Assembly (NCBI GenBank): GCA_012064385.1
Contig: QRDG01000060.1
Span: forward strand, 1,100,814 to 1,164,813
DNA: 64,000 bases
Source: Puccinellia tenuiflora
Taxonomy: Eukaryota; Streptophyta; Magnoliopsida; Poales; Poaceae
Reading direction: 5' to 3'
Shown here: one piece after another, positions 1-9,909 of the stretch
Position numbering within the stretch: the stretch's first letter is position 1
Layout: each line of letters begins with the position of its first letter
The notes under the pieces: generated by a model
What the model saw: the letters and a program-made list of their open reading frames with translations, nothing else
What the model was told of the DNA's origin: nothing
Databases searched by the model: none
Made by a program: the position numbers and the translations under genes

Positions 1-1574
1 ACGTCCTCCGTCGTGCCCATATCATCCTCCCCCCCTTCAAAAAGCGTTGTCCCCAACGCGTGTGGGTCTGCTCGAAAAGGTGGAGGTATATAAACAAGAG
101 CATCACGCTTGTTCGCCGTCTTCAAGTCTTGCTTGCCTTCCACGCCACATCCTCCCTCTCGGCCTACTTGACTTGATACAGCACTTGGCGCCTCTTTTCT
201 TCTCCACATGAGCTTGGACTTTGGCGCCACTACCTTCTTCTTCTCAAATCTGGATGGAGCCCTTTGTGGAACATGAATCTTCTTTGCACGACCCTGCAAA
301 ATAGTAATGCCTGGACCACACAACTGACGAACACGTCCATCCTTGCCTTTATGCATCCGCACTGCTGCTCCAACAAAACGCCTCACATGTGTGCTGACAT
401 AGCTGCGACCGTCTACTCGCGGTACCACACGCACCGAGACACAATCAGCACAATCATCATCGGTTTGAACACCTTTGTCAACACAAACTGGAACACATGC
501 TGCGACATCACTCCTTTCTTCAACCGGCTTGTCACCAACAAGAACAACTGGCTCGTCATCTACATGCACGGCTGAATCAGTTTCCGTACCAACACTCCTT
601 GCATCATGCTCCTCTTGCTGCAACTTAGCTAGCCTTGGCTTTGGTTTAGCTTTATGCAACTTCTCCTTGCGCACCACGAGCACCACATCGGACTTGATTT
701 GATCATCTTGCATAGGCTTCAAAGTCCGCTGTTTGCCATCATGCACAAACGAATATGTATTTGCTCTTCCAGCATGCATAGCATTGCGATCATACTGCCA
801 TGGACGTCCAAGTAACATCCCACATACCTCCAATGGCAACACATCGCACTCTACCTCATCAACATAGTCACCAACTGTAAATGACACACGCACCTTATGA
901 GTAACCTTCAGCATACCGCAGCTATTCAACCACTCAACATGCTTCGGTTCAGGAATACGCCATGTGGACAACCCCAACGCTTCCACTACCGCCTTGCTAA
1001 TGCCATTACAGTAGCTACCGCTGTCAATCATCAACTTGCATGCTTTGCCTTTGATCATGCACTGCGCCTGAAATAAATTCCATCGCTGGCCTCTATCCGC
1101 CGTCATGCAAGCATCATCATGTACTCTCTTGAGTTGCATATTCAGCCCACTCAATGGTACGGCCTCCTTCACCGCAGTTTTAGTACACACCAAGACCTTG
1201 TCAACATCAGCCTTGTTCTCAAAAATTGGGATTGATATTGCTGCCTTGTTGACCTTCTTATCTTCAAAATCTGCTTGTACAAACCGTTGCCTCGCAAGGC
1301 GCTTCACGTCCTCCCAAGTGTAGCTGCAACTATTGCCTTCCTTCTTCAGATCATATTGTAAACGTCTCCACCAAGACATGGTTGATTTTTCAAAGCGATC
1401 AAGAGCTGCAGAATAGCAAGTGTACGGCCCGTAGTCGCCAATGCGTGGTTTTAACCAACGTTCCATCACCTCCTCCCATGCAAGATATTCTTCCGGTGTT
1501 GCATCTATTTTCAGCCAAAGTCTTTTGAGACCTCCTAACGCCCGTGTTGCCGCAATATTCCTGCTGTCAATCAT
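1..1574 (-). CDS. gag-aspartic protease polyprotein of family A, open to the window edge
   Basis: I read this frame codon by codon from 1601 to the left edge and found no stop; an in-frame TAG lies at 1602-1604. The first ATG after it is at 1574, giving at least 524 codons, although gag could begin upstream of the TAG at about 1631. The N-terminal third has the tryptophan-rich pattern of retrotransposon gag (LAWEEVMERWL, MSWWRRLQYD). A retropepsin-like domain follows, with catalytic DSGS in CKLMIDSGSYCN and the late LLGRPWQYD motif. The last 200 or so residues are unassigned and contain GVQTDDDCADCVSVRVVPRV. The frame ends in TTLFEGG, which encodes the polypurine tract. There is no RT or integrase. 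Copies 2 and 3 are broken at places where this copy is intact. Its gag half differs from theirs, while protease and C-terminus match. Confidence 0.8.
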   Translation of the reverse strand, partial: MIDSRNIAATRALGGLKRLWLKIDATPEEYLAWEEVMERWLKPRIGDYGPYTCYSAALDRFEKSTMSWWRRLQYDLKKEGNSCSYTWEDVKRLARQRFVQADFEDKKVNKAAISIPIFENKADVDKVLVCTKTAVKEAVPLSGLNMQLKRVHDDACMTADRGQRWNLFQAQCMIKGKACKLMIDSGSYCNGISKAVVEALGLSTWRIPEPKHVEWLNSCGMLKVTHKVRVSFTVGDYVDEVECDVLPLEVCGMLLGRPWQYDRNAMHAGRANTYSFVHDGKQRTLKPMQDDQIKSDVVLVVRKEKLHKAKPKPRLAKLQQEEHDARSVGTETDSAVHVDDEPVVLVGDKPVEERSDVAACVPVCVDKGVQTDDDCADCVSVRVVPRVDGRSYVSTHVRRFVGAAVRMHKGKDGRVRQLCGPGITILQGRAKKIHVPQRAPSRFEKKKVVAPKSKLMWRRKEAPSAVSSQVGREGGCGVEGKQDLKTANKRDALVYIPPPFRADPHALGTTLFEGGEDDMGTTED

Positions 1575-1631
1575 AGGCGCTTCGTCAATTTCGCCTAACC
1601 ACTAATCGTTGTAGTGACTTGCTGCCATATC

Positions 1632-2520
1632 TGACTTGTTGCAAAACTCTCTTTTTTTAAAGCCAAATACGTAAAAAATCAGAACTCAACTGCACGTACC
1701 GATCAGCAAGTCGTCCGGCCGGAACTATCGTAATCAGCCCAATCAATACGATTTTTTTGTTCTCTTCTGCTAAACGCCGTATTAGTTCAGGACTCAGCTG
1801 CACTTACCAAAAAAAAGGATTGCACGGCCGGAACCGCCCAATCAATCAGATCAGATCCAATACGTACTAACTGCACTTTCCTTTTCTTTTCAATCTGTTG
1901 CTACCTACCAGGGAAACAAATCACGTGGCCACCAGCTAATCAAAGGACAGCGTGACTAGCTTGAAATCCTCTCAACGTTACGATCAACAGAAAATCGACC
2001 CGGACTTCCAATACTCCTGCTTCCCAATCGGTGATCACGCTCGCTAGTACTAGCGATCAATCTGATCAACGAATAGGCCTGGACAAAACTCGCGCGTACT
2101 GTAGCTACAGTGCAATCCGTCCACGTAAATCTTCCCTTTTTTTTTAATGCTAGCTGGACACCACGCACCCAATATTTCCTTTCCTTGGTAGAGCAGCCAA
2201 TCAATCTGATCTGCACCAATCGTGAGGGATATGGACTCCTTCCAAAACGGAACAAACCAGGATGCTCCCGATCGCTGTTTAGCGATGGAACTGGCAGCAC
2301 ACAACAGCTATCGCCAGAAACCAGCCAGTACCTCCGATCGAACCAACAAAATTTCCTTGCGATCGGTATTAGCAACAGGAATACGAACAAAACTTCACGG
2401 CCTCTCTTGCAGCAACTTCGCCAGCAGATCAATCTGCACAAGAGCCTCCAAGAAAACTCCTCCCGTCAACCGATCTAGATGAAATTGATTAACACAACCT
2501 CACTGTGAGCAACCCAGAAA
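1632..2520 (-). other. Leader of family A copy 1
   Basis: Untranslated region between the primer site and the gag-protease ORF. It is rich in short imperfect repeats around AATCAATC and GATCAGATC. The ORFs of 60-160 codons in it on both strands show no recognisable domain and are not conserved in the other A copies, so I do not call them. The part next to the primer site resembles 54200-54260 in the family A derivative. Confidence 0.55.
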
Positions 2521-2530
2521 TCTGATACCA
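2521..2530 (-). promoter_or_regulatory. Primer-binding site, family A copy 1
   Basis: TGGTATCAGA on the minus strand, two bases inside the LTR end. It matches the complement of the 3' end of initiator-Met tRNA, the usual primer of many plant LTR retrotransposons. Confidence 0.8.
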
Positions 2531-2532
2531 CA

Positions 2533-3084
2533 TGATAAAGGATCAAACCAATGATCCTATGAGTTTTGCCCGATCTTTCACAGCGAGACAACCAAGGTAA
2601 TAATTCTCCCAATTACACGATGAACGCAAACCTGGAGAAGAGGAACGAATCCAGCAAGCAACGTGACGAAGATCACCACGCCTCAAACCACAGCACGACA
2701 ATCCTTGATGAACACAAGAACCTCCGCAGCAAATCAATATGATAGATAAAACGGCATCGCCGTCCCCGGAGGGATGCTTCACCACGGAAACACAACACAA
2801 TAGTTTTAGACTAAAATTCTGAACCCCCTTCTAACTCGCAGCCCCTAGCCTTATATGGAGGGGAGGGGTGCTACAGGACCGCGCTACAGTACCGCGCTAC
2901 AGGAACGCGCTACAGTACCGCCCTACTAGTGGACCCTACCTTGACTCGGTTGGACAGGCCGAAACCAAGCCCAAACTCATAATTATCAAAACTCTAATTA
3001 TTTAAAAAAGCAACACACGACTAATACATCTAGCTTGGTGGAGTCCTGAAATTGGGCTTCACGTCCTCCGTCGTGCCCATATCA
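2533..3084 (-). repeat. 5' LTR, family A copy 1
   Basis: 552 bp, starting TGATATGGGCACGACGGAGG and ending in TATCA on the minus strand. Upstream of a TATA-like CCATATAAGG are four 13-bp repeats of the GGTACTGTAGCGC type (2868-2919). U5 carries a short block starting CCCTCCGGGGACGGCG that is present in all A LTRs. The right end abuts element D directly. Confidence 0.85.
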
Positions 3085-4160
3085 AAGAACTTCGCGGAAC
3101 ACACATGGATCATCATGGGTTTCCAGATCCCGCTGTTGGTCATTGATCGGAGAGGAGTCTCGATCATGTCTGGAGTGATCCCGAACCGTAGGGTGGCACG
3201 CTTAAGGGTAGACGCTTAGGAATAGTTTTGATACCGAAGAAATAAGAGAGACAAACTCCGGAATGGTTCCGGGAATTATCCGATGGTGATCGGAGAGGTT
3301 CCGAAGTGTTTCGGAATGAGAGAGAATTATCCGATGGAGATCGGAGGGGTTCCGAAGGAGTGTCGAAACTAAGGGAGAAATATCTGATTGAGATCGGAGG
3401 GCAACGAAAGGAGTTTCGATGAGAGATAAATTAAATGGTATGTATTTAATATTAATTAAGGTAATTAATAATTAAATAAATATTTAATTTAATTTAAAAG
3501 GAGCAGCCCACCTGAATGGGCCTCACCCGAAAGGGGAGGCCCAAGTGGGGGTGCACCCCAAAGAGGAGGGGGCCGGCCGAGCCACTAGTGGGCTGCCCAC
3601 ATGGGGCCCAACTAGGGCCAGCGGCTGCCACCCTTGGCCGGCCAACCATGTGGGGTTTAGTCCCACATGGCTAAGCCAAGGAGGGTGGCCTCCTCCCTTA
3701 GCCTATATAAGGAGGGGCACCCCTCTCCTTTTAGGCATCCAATTGTCTCCCAATTCTCTCTCTCTCCCTCACGTGTGGTTCCGGAATATTAGGAGCCGCA
3801 TATGGGGTTAGGGATTTCTCCACCAAATACCACCGCCGTGATATTGGTGCTTCGGTCAAGCTATTCATCTTCCGCTGCTGCCGCTGGACCGGAGCCGGGG
3901 GATCGTCGCTACACTGTATGCGTGTAGAACTACGAAGGTGCTGCCCACTGCAGCACTCGTCGCCGGTACGACTCCACGACCTTGAGGTCGGCGTTGTACG
4001 ACTTCATCGCCAATGTTCTACGGAACGTAACGCTTTCGGTCTTCAAGGGTATGAACACCGGATCCCTCCGTTACTTTATGTCTACCTAGAGATAGATCTT
4101 GGCTTGTTTATCGTTCGCGTTGCTAGGAAATTTTTTGTTTTCTGCACACGAATCCCTTCA
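3085..4160 (+). repeat. 5' LTR of element D (truncated at its 5' side)
   Basis: Matches 13217-13713, starting at CAAAGAACTTCGCGGAAC. It contains a TATA box (TATATAA at 3704-3710) followed by a CT-rich initiator region, and ends CACGAATCCCTTCA just before the primer site. This copy keeps about 600 bp (around 3515-4110) that the 3' LTR has lost. Confidence 0.8.
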
Positions 4161-4161
4161 G

Positions 4162-4173
4162 TGGTATCAGAGC
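4162..4173 (+). promoter_or_regulatory. Primer-binding site of element D
   Basis: TGGTATCAGAGC one base after the LTR end, the perfect initiator-Met tRNA complement used by BARE-type elements. Confidence 0.85.
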
Positions 4174-4820
4174 CGATCTATGCGTAGATATAGACCACAT
4201 AGAAATATGTGGGCACTCGATCATATAATTGTTACCCTCTCACGAATTTGTTCATACTGTTGAATTTCTTGATGAAGCGGCCCGGACCGACCTTACGCTA
4301 ACGCGAGACTGGTTCCGCACTTGACATATGGCTTGCACCATATATGCGGCTGACGGGTGTCTGTCTCTCTAGCACTGGTAGTATGGCATCTTCAAAGGAG
4401 GGCCCTGAAAGGGGTGTAATAGAGACAACTATTTTATCGGTGTTGTGGTTGCAGGTTCGTAAGTTAGAAGGCGGTTCTTTTTGCGAAAGCCCCTCAGCCA
4501 CGTAAAATATGCAAAAGATAAAGTAGAGGCGTCTAACATTATTTTGCAAGGGCGCATGATATGATATGGTAATGGTAAGTATTTAGCGAAATATTTAATT
4601 GTTGTCGTGGAGGCACAGTGACCCAGTGCGGCGCCGGAGCGCACGATGGAGATCATGGTGCGGGATACCATATCATGTCGCACACATTTTATTAGATGAT
4701 TAATAGATGTTGTGTGCTACCTATATTGTTTGTATTAGATATACGACAGTAACAATATAGGGATCCCTCAATTAATACCAATGTCGTGTTCTCCCTTAGT
4801 ATGCACGACCAAGAAAATTC
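4174..4820 (+). other. Leader of element D
   Basis: Non-coding leader, recognisable as BARE/Angela type by GATGAAGCGGCCCGGACC, by the later CGTCTAACATTATTTTGC, and by TTCTCCCTTAGTATGCACGA near its end. It stops where the flush end of the element E LTR begins at 4821. The small ORFs here are not conserved coding sequence. Confidence 0.65.
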
Positions 4821-5268
4821 TGTTACAAGCGATAGCAAAACAACGATGAAATTAAGCAAGATCAAACCAATGGGGGACACGAGATTTTAACGTGGAAAAC
4901 CCTTCCAACAAGGAAGAGAAAAAACCACGGGCGCCAGCCAGCAATACTTCACTATTTCGGGGTGAGGTTACAAACGCGCCGGGATTTACAATGTGTGGCT
5001 TATCTCCGGTGGCGGCTTACAAGACGTATTTATAGTGGTCCTGACCTAAACTAGGTCGGCAACAATAGGTGTCCTGGTCGGTTACAACTCGTACCGTACC
5101 ACGGGGGCAGCGCCCCCGCACCCCCGGCAGTCCCCCTGTCTCGGGGCATCGCGGTGGGCTAACGCCTCCGCTTCGCTTCGGCCCAAGCCTACCGGCGACG
5201 GGCCTCGCTTCGCTCCGTCGTTAGCCTTCTCACTTATAGAAACGGATTTGGATCACCATAAAATAACA
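4821..5268 (-). repeat. 3' LTR of element E
   Basis: Starts TGTTATTTTATGG and ends CGCTTGTAACA on the minus strand, so the termini form an inverted repeat TGTTA/TAACA. It follows directly after the polypurine tract. It contains a GC-rich hairpin-like stretch near 5101-5125. No second copy is in the window to confirm its limits. Confidence 0.65.
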
Positions 5269-5363
5269 CTCCACCTTGAGCCAAATTCCATCTTGTAGCA
5301 TCAACAATCCTTCACCCTGAAAACATCAAAGAAAACACTTTCGGCGCCAACTAGCCTCTTGGG

Positions 5364-7090
5364 CTAAACAGTTATACCAACTAAGCTCGAGCAAAGCTCA
5401 AACTTAGCAATAGGAACTGGCTTTGTCATCATATCAGCAGGATTATCATGAGTACTGATCTTGCATACCTTCAGCTTACCTTGTGCAACAACATCACGCA
5501 CATAATGGTATTTGACATCAATGTGCTTTGTTCTCTCATGGAACATCTGATCCTTAGTAAGGTAAATGGCACTTTGACTGTCACAGAACAGGTTAATACA
5601 AGTATCATCTCCACAAAGCTCAGCAAACAGACCTTTCAACCAAACAGATTCTTTGCATGCTTCAGCAATAGCCATGTACTCAGCCTCAGTAGTAGATTGT
5701 GCAACAACACCCTGCAAGGTAGCCTTCCAGCTAACAGCACATCCACTAACAGTAAATACATAACCTGTGAGGGACCTCCTCTTATCCAAGTCGGCAGCAA
5801 AATCTGAATCCACATAGCCTGCGAGTCCCTCACCAGTCTTGCCAAACTTCAAGCAAGCGTTGGATGTGCCGCGAAGGTACCTGAAAATCCACTGAACAGC
5901 TTTCCAATGTTCTTTACCAGGATTAGCCATATATCGACTGACCAAGCTCATAGCATAGGACAAATCAGGTCGAGAACACACCATGGCATACATTAAGGAA
6001 CCAACAGCACTAGAATATGGAACTTGAGACATGTACTCAATATCTTCATCAGTACTAGGACATTGCAATGCAGACAACTTAAAGTGAGGAGCAATAGGCG
6101 TACTAACAGACTTTGCATCATGCATGTTAAAGCGATGAAGAACTTTCTTAATATAATTCTCCTGACTAAGAAATAGCAATCTAGATTTTCTATCTCTTGA
6201 AATTTCCATACCTAGAATTTTCTTAGCAGGACCAAGATCCTTCATCTCAAACTCACTACTCAACTGTTTCTTCAATGTAGTGATTTCTTTCATGCTCTTG
6301 GCAGCAATTAACATATCATCAACATATAGCAGTAAGTATATAGGCGATTCATCAACAAATTTAATGTACACACAGCTATCATATTCAGACCTCTTAAAGC
6401 CATGTGACATCATAAAAGAATCAAACCTTTTATACCACTGTCGAGGAGATTGTTTCAAACCGTAAAGGGACTTCTTTAGCTTGCACACGAAATCCTCCTT
6501 ACCAGGCACTATGAACCCTTCTGGTTGGTCCATGTATATCTCCTCCTCAAGTTCTCCATGCAAAAATGCAGTCTTCACATCTAACTGCTCAAGCTCAAGA
6601 TCATGCATAGCAACAATACTGAAGAATGTACGAATAGAACTATGCTTGACAACCGGGGAGAACACATCATTATAATCCACACCGGGAATTTGGCTGAAAC
6701 CTTTAGCTACTAACCTTGCCTTAAACCTTGGAGGCTCATTAGGAGACAAACCTTCCTTTCTCTTGAAGATCCACTTGCAGCGGACGGCCTTCTTTTGTTT
6801 AGGCAAGCGCACAACATCCCATGTGCCATTCTTCTCAAGTGATTGCATCTCCTCGTGCATTGCACCAATCCACTTGTCACGATCAACCGAAGCAATAGCT
6901 TCAGTGTATGTAGCTGGTTCAGCCTCATGCTCCACCTGTTCAGCACAACTTAGAGCAAAATAAACAACATCACATTCTTCAATTAATCGGTTAGGGGGAA
7001 CAATATTTCTCCTTGGCCGATCAGCAGCAATGGACGGTTGCTGCAAAACAGGAGGTGAGGTTTGCACAATCTCCTCATCAACAGTAAAGG
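5364..7090 (-). CDS. Copia reverse transcriptase-RNase H (5'-truncated, reading frame intact)
   Basis: Uninterrupted frame of 567 codons from the first ATG at 7067, open further upstream to the junction at about 7090. Domains in order: pre-RT linker, RVT_2-type reverse transcriptase (WKARLVAKGF-like RFKARLVAKGFSQ, QLDVKTAFLHG, catalytic YVDDMLI), then Ty1/copia RNase H (AEYMA, FCDSQSAI, RTKHIDVKYH) and a normal C-terminal end. It synthesises and processes cDNA in family members; here gag, protease and integrase are absent, so it is not functional alone. The intact frame against the heavily decayed host D suggests a much younger insertion. Confidence 0.88.
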
Positions 7091-7988
7091 GGTCCGATGT
7101 TTCGATGAGATGGATTTCTCTCGATTTGGGTGGAGGTCGACGTTGACGATCCGACTACAAACGTGCGTGACGTTGCGCCTTAGCAATCGCTACACCAACT
7201 TCCGAGGCTATTGATCTCGCCGGGGCTAGATCAACCTGATCCGAAGATTAATTCCTGCAAGCAATCGAAGAACTAGCAAGAATTATAGATGCAATCAAGA
7301 TATTGCGGATTAAAGATGAAAGCTTTATAAATGGGATTCTGCAAGTGCGTAGTACAAAAGGTCTGAACTGACACTGTTGTCTATGGCGAAGAATAGCAAT
7401 GGCTAAGTCTTAAACTAAACAAAATCCGAGTAAACCCTAAACGTCTACTAGCTATTTATTGATGGGCACGAAGAGCGCCGCCTTTGTTTCTCGTGCCGTG
7501 GTAGAAGTCTCCTGGCGTACGTCTCATTGGACCAGGAATTGATTGGCTTGAAAAACTGTCACGGTGCAACCCATCGACTTTGCATGTGCCCACGCAATGA
7601 AAAGAAAGCAGCTCCATGTGGCCTCGGCCCGCGTGCACAAGTGCTGGTTCCCTCCTTGGCTAGTACGAGCCATCATGCATGCATGCATGTGGTCATAAGC
7701 ACTCTCACGTATATGTACGTAGGCATGTATACGCATGGATCAATGCACACAAGCACGCATAGTAGTAGCTCGGTTGCTTCACCATCGTCTCCAAGATGTG
7801 TGGCGCTCCGAATCCTAACACGTGGCTTGTACAAGTCTTTTAAATACCTGCATATAATATAAATACGTGTTGTATCTTTATCTTTATTAGCAGAATAATA
7901 TATGAGTTTGTAGTTATTAGAATTGACCTGATAAATAAATCTGTGACTAATAATTTTGGTTGTATCCGGGGTAGCAATGTCCATATCA
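7090..7988 (-). repeat. LTR J, a diverged relative of the C-family LTR
   Basis: On the minus strand it starts TGATATGGACATTGC, close to the C LTR start TGATGAGGACATCCC, and near its other end it shows the C LTR blocks GTCCGAT, GATCCGACT, TTGCGGAT and ACTAAACAAAATCCGAGT in the same order. The start abuts family A gag sequence at 7989 without a polypurine tract, so this was an outer (5' or solo) LTR end. Its last 10 or so bases and all internal sequence are missing at the 7090 junction. The palindromic CATGCATGCATGCATG lies at about 7676. Confidence 0.6.
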
Positions 7989-9369
7989 GAATCGGTAATG
8001 GACCAGGGGTTCGCAAGGTGTCGTGAACACACTAGCACTTTTGGTGGGCGTCTTGAATATGTTATTGCATATCGACGTGTGGATGAGACTGTGGCTGGAT
8101 GGTGGAAGGATGAGCAGTCCGCGAAGGACAACACAGTTCGAACATCTAGTTGGAAAGATTTCAAACAATTTTTGCGTGCTAGATTTTTGGAGAGGTCCAT
8201 GGAGATGGACAAGGTGGTTATTCCTGAGAATGTTGTACCATTGAGAGGGCTGAATATGCAACTCAAGAGAGTACATAATGATGCTTGCATGACGACGGAT
8301 AGAGGACAGCGATGGAATTTATTTCAGGCACAATGTATGATCAAAGGCAAAGCATGCAAGTTGATGATTGACAGCGGTAGCTACCGTAATGGAATTAGCA
8401 AGGCGGTAGTGGAAACTTTGGGGTTGTCCACATGGCGTATTCTTGAACCGAAGCATGTTGAGTGGTTGAATAGCTGCGGTATGCTGAAGGTTACACATAA
8501 GGTACGTGTGCCATTTACAGTTGGTGACTATGTTGATGAGGTTGAGTGCGATGTGTTGCCATTGGAGGTGTGTGGGCTGTTACTTGGACGTCCATGGCAG
8601 TATGATCGCAATGCTATGCATGCTGGAAGAGCAAATACATATTCGTTTGTGCATGATGGCTAACAGCGGACTTTGAAGCCTATGCAAGATGATCAAATCA
8701 AGTCCGATGTGGTGCTGGTGGTGCGCAAGGAGAAGTTGCAGAAAGCTAAACCACAACAAAGGTTAGCTCAGCTGCAGCAAGAGGAGCATGATGCAAGGAG
8801 CGTTGGTACTGAAACTGATTTAGCCGTGCATGTAGATGACGAGCCAGTTATTCTTGTTGGTGACAAGCCGGTTGAAGAAAAGAGGGATATTACAGCATGT
8901 GTTCCGGTTTGTGTTGACAAAGGTGTTCAAACCGATGATGATTGTGCTGATTGTGTTTCGGTGCGTGTGGTGCCGCGAGTAGACGGTCGCAGCTATGTCA
9001 GCACACCTATGAGGCGTTTTGTTGGAGCAGCAGTGCGGATGCATAAATGCAAGGATGGACGTGTTCGTCAGTTGTGTGGTCCAGGATTACTATTTTGCAG
9101 GGTCGTGCAAAGAAGCTACATGTTCCACAAAGGGCTCCATCCAGATTTGAGAAGAAGAAGGTAGTGGCGCCAAAGTCCAAGCTCATGTGGAGAAGAAAAG
9201 AGGCGCCAAATGCTGTATCAAGTCAAGTAGGCCGAGAGGGAGGATGTGGCGTGGAAGGCAAGCAAGACTTGAAGACGGCGAACAAGCGTGATGCTCTTAT
9301 TTATATACCCCCACCTTTTCGAGCCGACCCTCAAGCGTTGAGGACAACGCTTCTTGAAGGGGGGGAGGA
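7989..9369 (+). pseudogene. Family A gag-protease gene, copy 2 (broken)
   Basis: Gag of the copy-3 type (FARCR, AYRRVDETV, SSWKDFKQFLRARFLE) followed by the protease (DSGS at about 8369-8380, LLGRPWQYD). An in-frame TAA follows VHDG at about 8661; the frame continues as KPMQDDQIKSD to a one-base deletion near 9088 (GPGLLF where copy 1 has GPGITIL). The frame after that ends in the TTLLEGGED polypurine motif. Both lesions are also in copy 3 but not in copy 1. No RT or integrase. Confidence 0.8.
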
Positions 9370-9909
9370 TGATATGGGCACGACAGAGGAGGTGCACCTA
9401 ACTTCAGGACTCCACCAAGCTAGAGTTGTCAATTGTAATTTTATTTATGTCTTTGCTATTTTTAATAAGTGTTCGGTTTGGGCCTTTCCAACCGAACTAG
9501 CTAGGCCCATTAGTGGGGCGTCCCAACTAGGCCGGTACTGTAGCTACAGTACACGCTACAGTACGTCCCACCTCATCCATATAAGGAGTTAGCCGGCCTA
9601 GGGTTTAGGGTTAGCTTTGAGTTTAGATTAAAAACAGTCCATAGACTTTGAGCTCGTTGGTGAAGCATCCCTCCGGGGACGGCGATGCCGTTTATCAGTT
9701 TGTAATAAAGATGATGCGAGGGTGCTTGTGTTCATCAAGTGTTATCGTGCTCAGGTTAGAGGCGTGGTGATCTTCATCACGTTGCTTGCTGGATTCTTTC
9801 CTCGTCTTCAGGTGACGTTCATCGATCGTTATTGGGAGATTTCTATCCGGGTTACTCACTGTGAAAGATCAGGACAACAATCTTAGGATCATCCCCTTGA
9901 TCCTTATCA
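9370..9909 (+). repeat. 3' LTR, family A copy 2
   Basis: 540 bp, TGATATGGGCACGAC to CCTTATCA. It contains the perfect palindrome ACTGTAGCTACAGT in place of the 13-bp repeat array, a TATA-like CCATATAAGG near 9578, and the conserved U5 block CCCTCCGGGGACGGCGATG. Confidence 0.88.

Larger units (their letters stand above)
1..3084 (-). mobile_element. Non-autonomous LTR retrotransposon, family A copy 1 (3' end beyond window)
   Basis: Minus-strand element. Reading leftward it has a 5' LTR (2533-3084), an initiator-Met tRNA primer site (2521-2530), a leader, one long gag-protease ORF, a polypurine tract at 25-39 and the first 24 bases of the 3' LTR at the window edge. It has no reverse transcriptase, RNase H or integrase. 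The right end is flush (CCCATATCA, then the flank), and the flank from 3085 is the interior of the LTR of Copia element D, so this copy inserted into D. Two other copies (7989-9909 and 18309-21603) and a deletion derivative (53620-56783) share the LTR. Length and structure resemble a small non-autonomous Gypsy. Confidence 0.85.
4821..7090 (-). mobile_element. Copia element E (Tork/Tnt1-like), 5'-truncated
   Basis: Minus-strand element keeping the RT and RNase H part of pol, a polypurine tract (AAGGTGGAG, complement of 5269-5277) and a 448-bp 3' LTR (4821-5268). Gag, protease and integrase are missing: at about 7090 the sequence switches to LTR J. The outer end at 4821 is flush in the leader of D, so E inserted into D. 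Confidence 0.8.
7989..9909 (+). mobile_element. Family A copy 2, 5'-truncated
   Basis: Plus-strand piece holding most of the gag-protease region, the polypurine tract (about 9356-9369) and the complete 3' LTR (9370-9909). The 5' LTR, leader and gag start are replaced by LTR J. The right end is flush (CCTTATCA), followed at once by integrase remnants of D, so this copy inserted into D pol. Confidence 0.85.

Noticed and set aside
264..702. Plus-strand ORFs of 103 and 75 codons
   Set aside because: Antisense to the intact gag-protease frame of family A copy 1; the same shadow frames recur at 8820-9044 and 19212-19436.
7673..8290. 205-codon minus-strand ORF
   Set aside because: Spans the junction of LTR J and family A gag and runs antisense to the gag frame; no domain.
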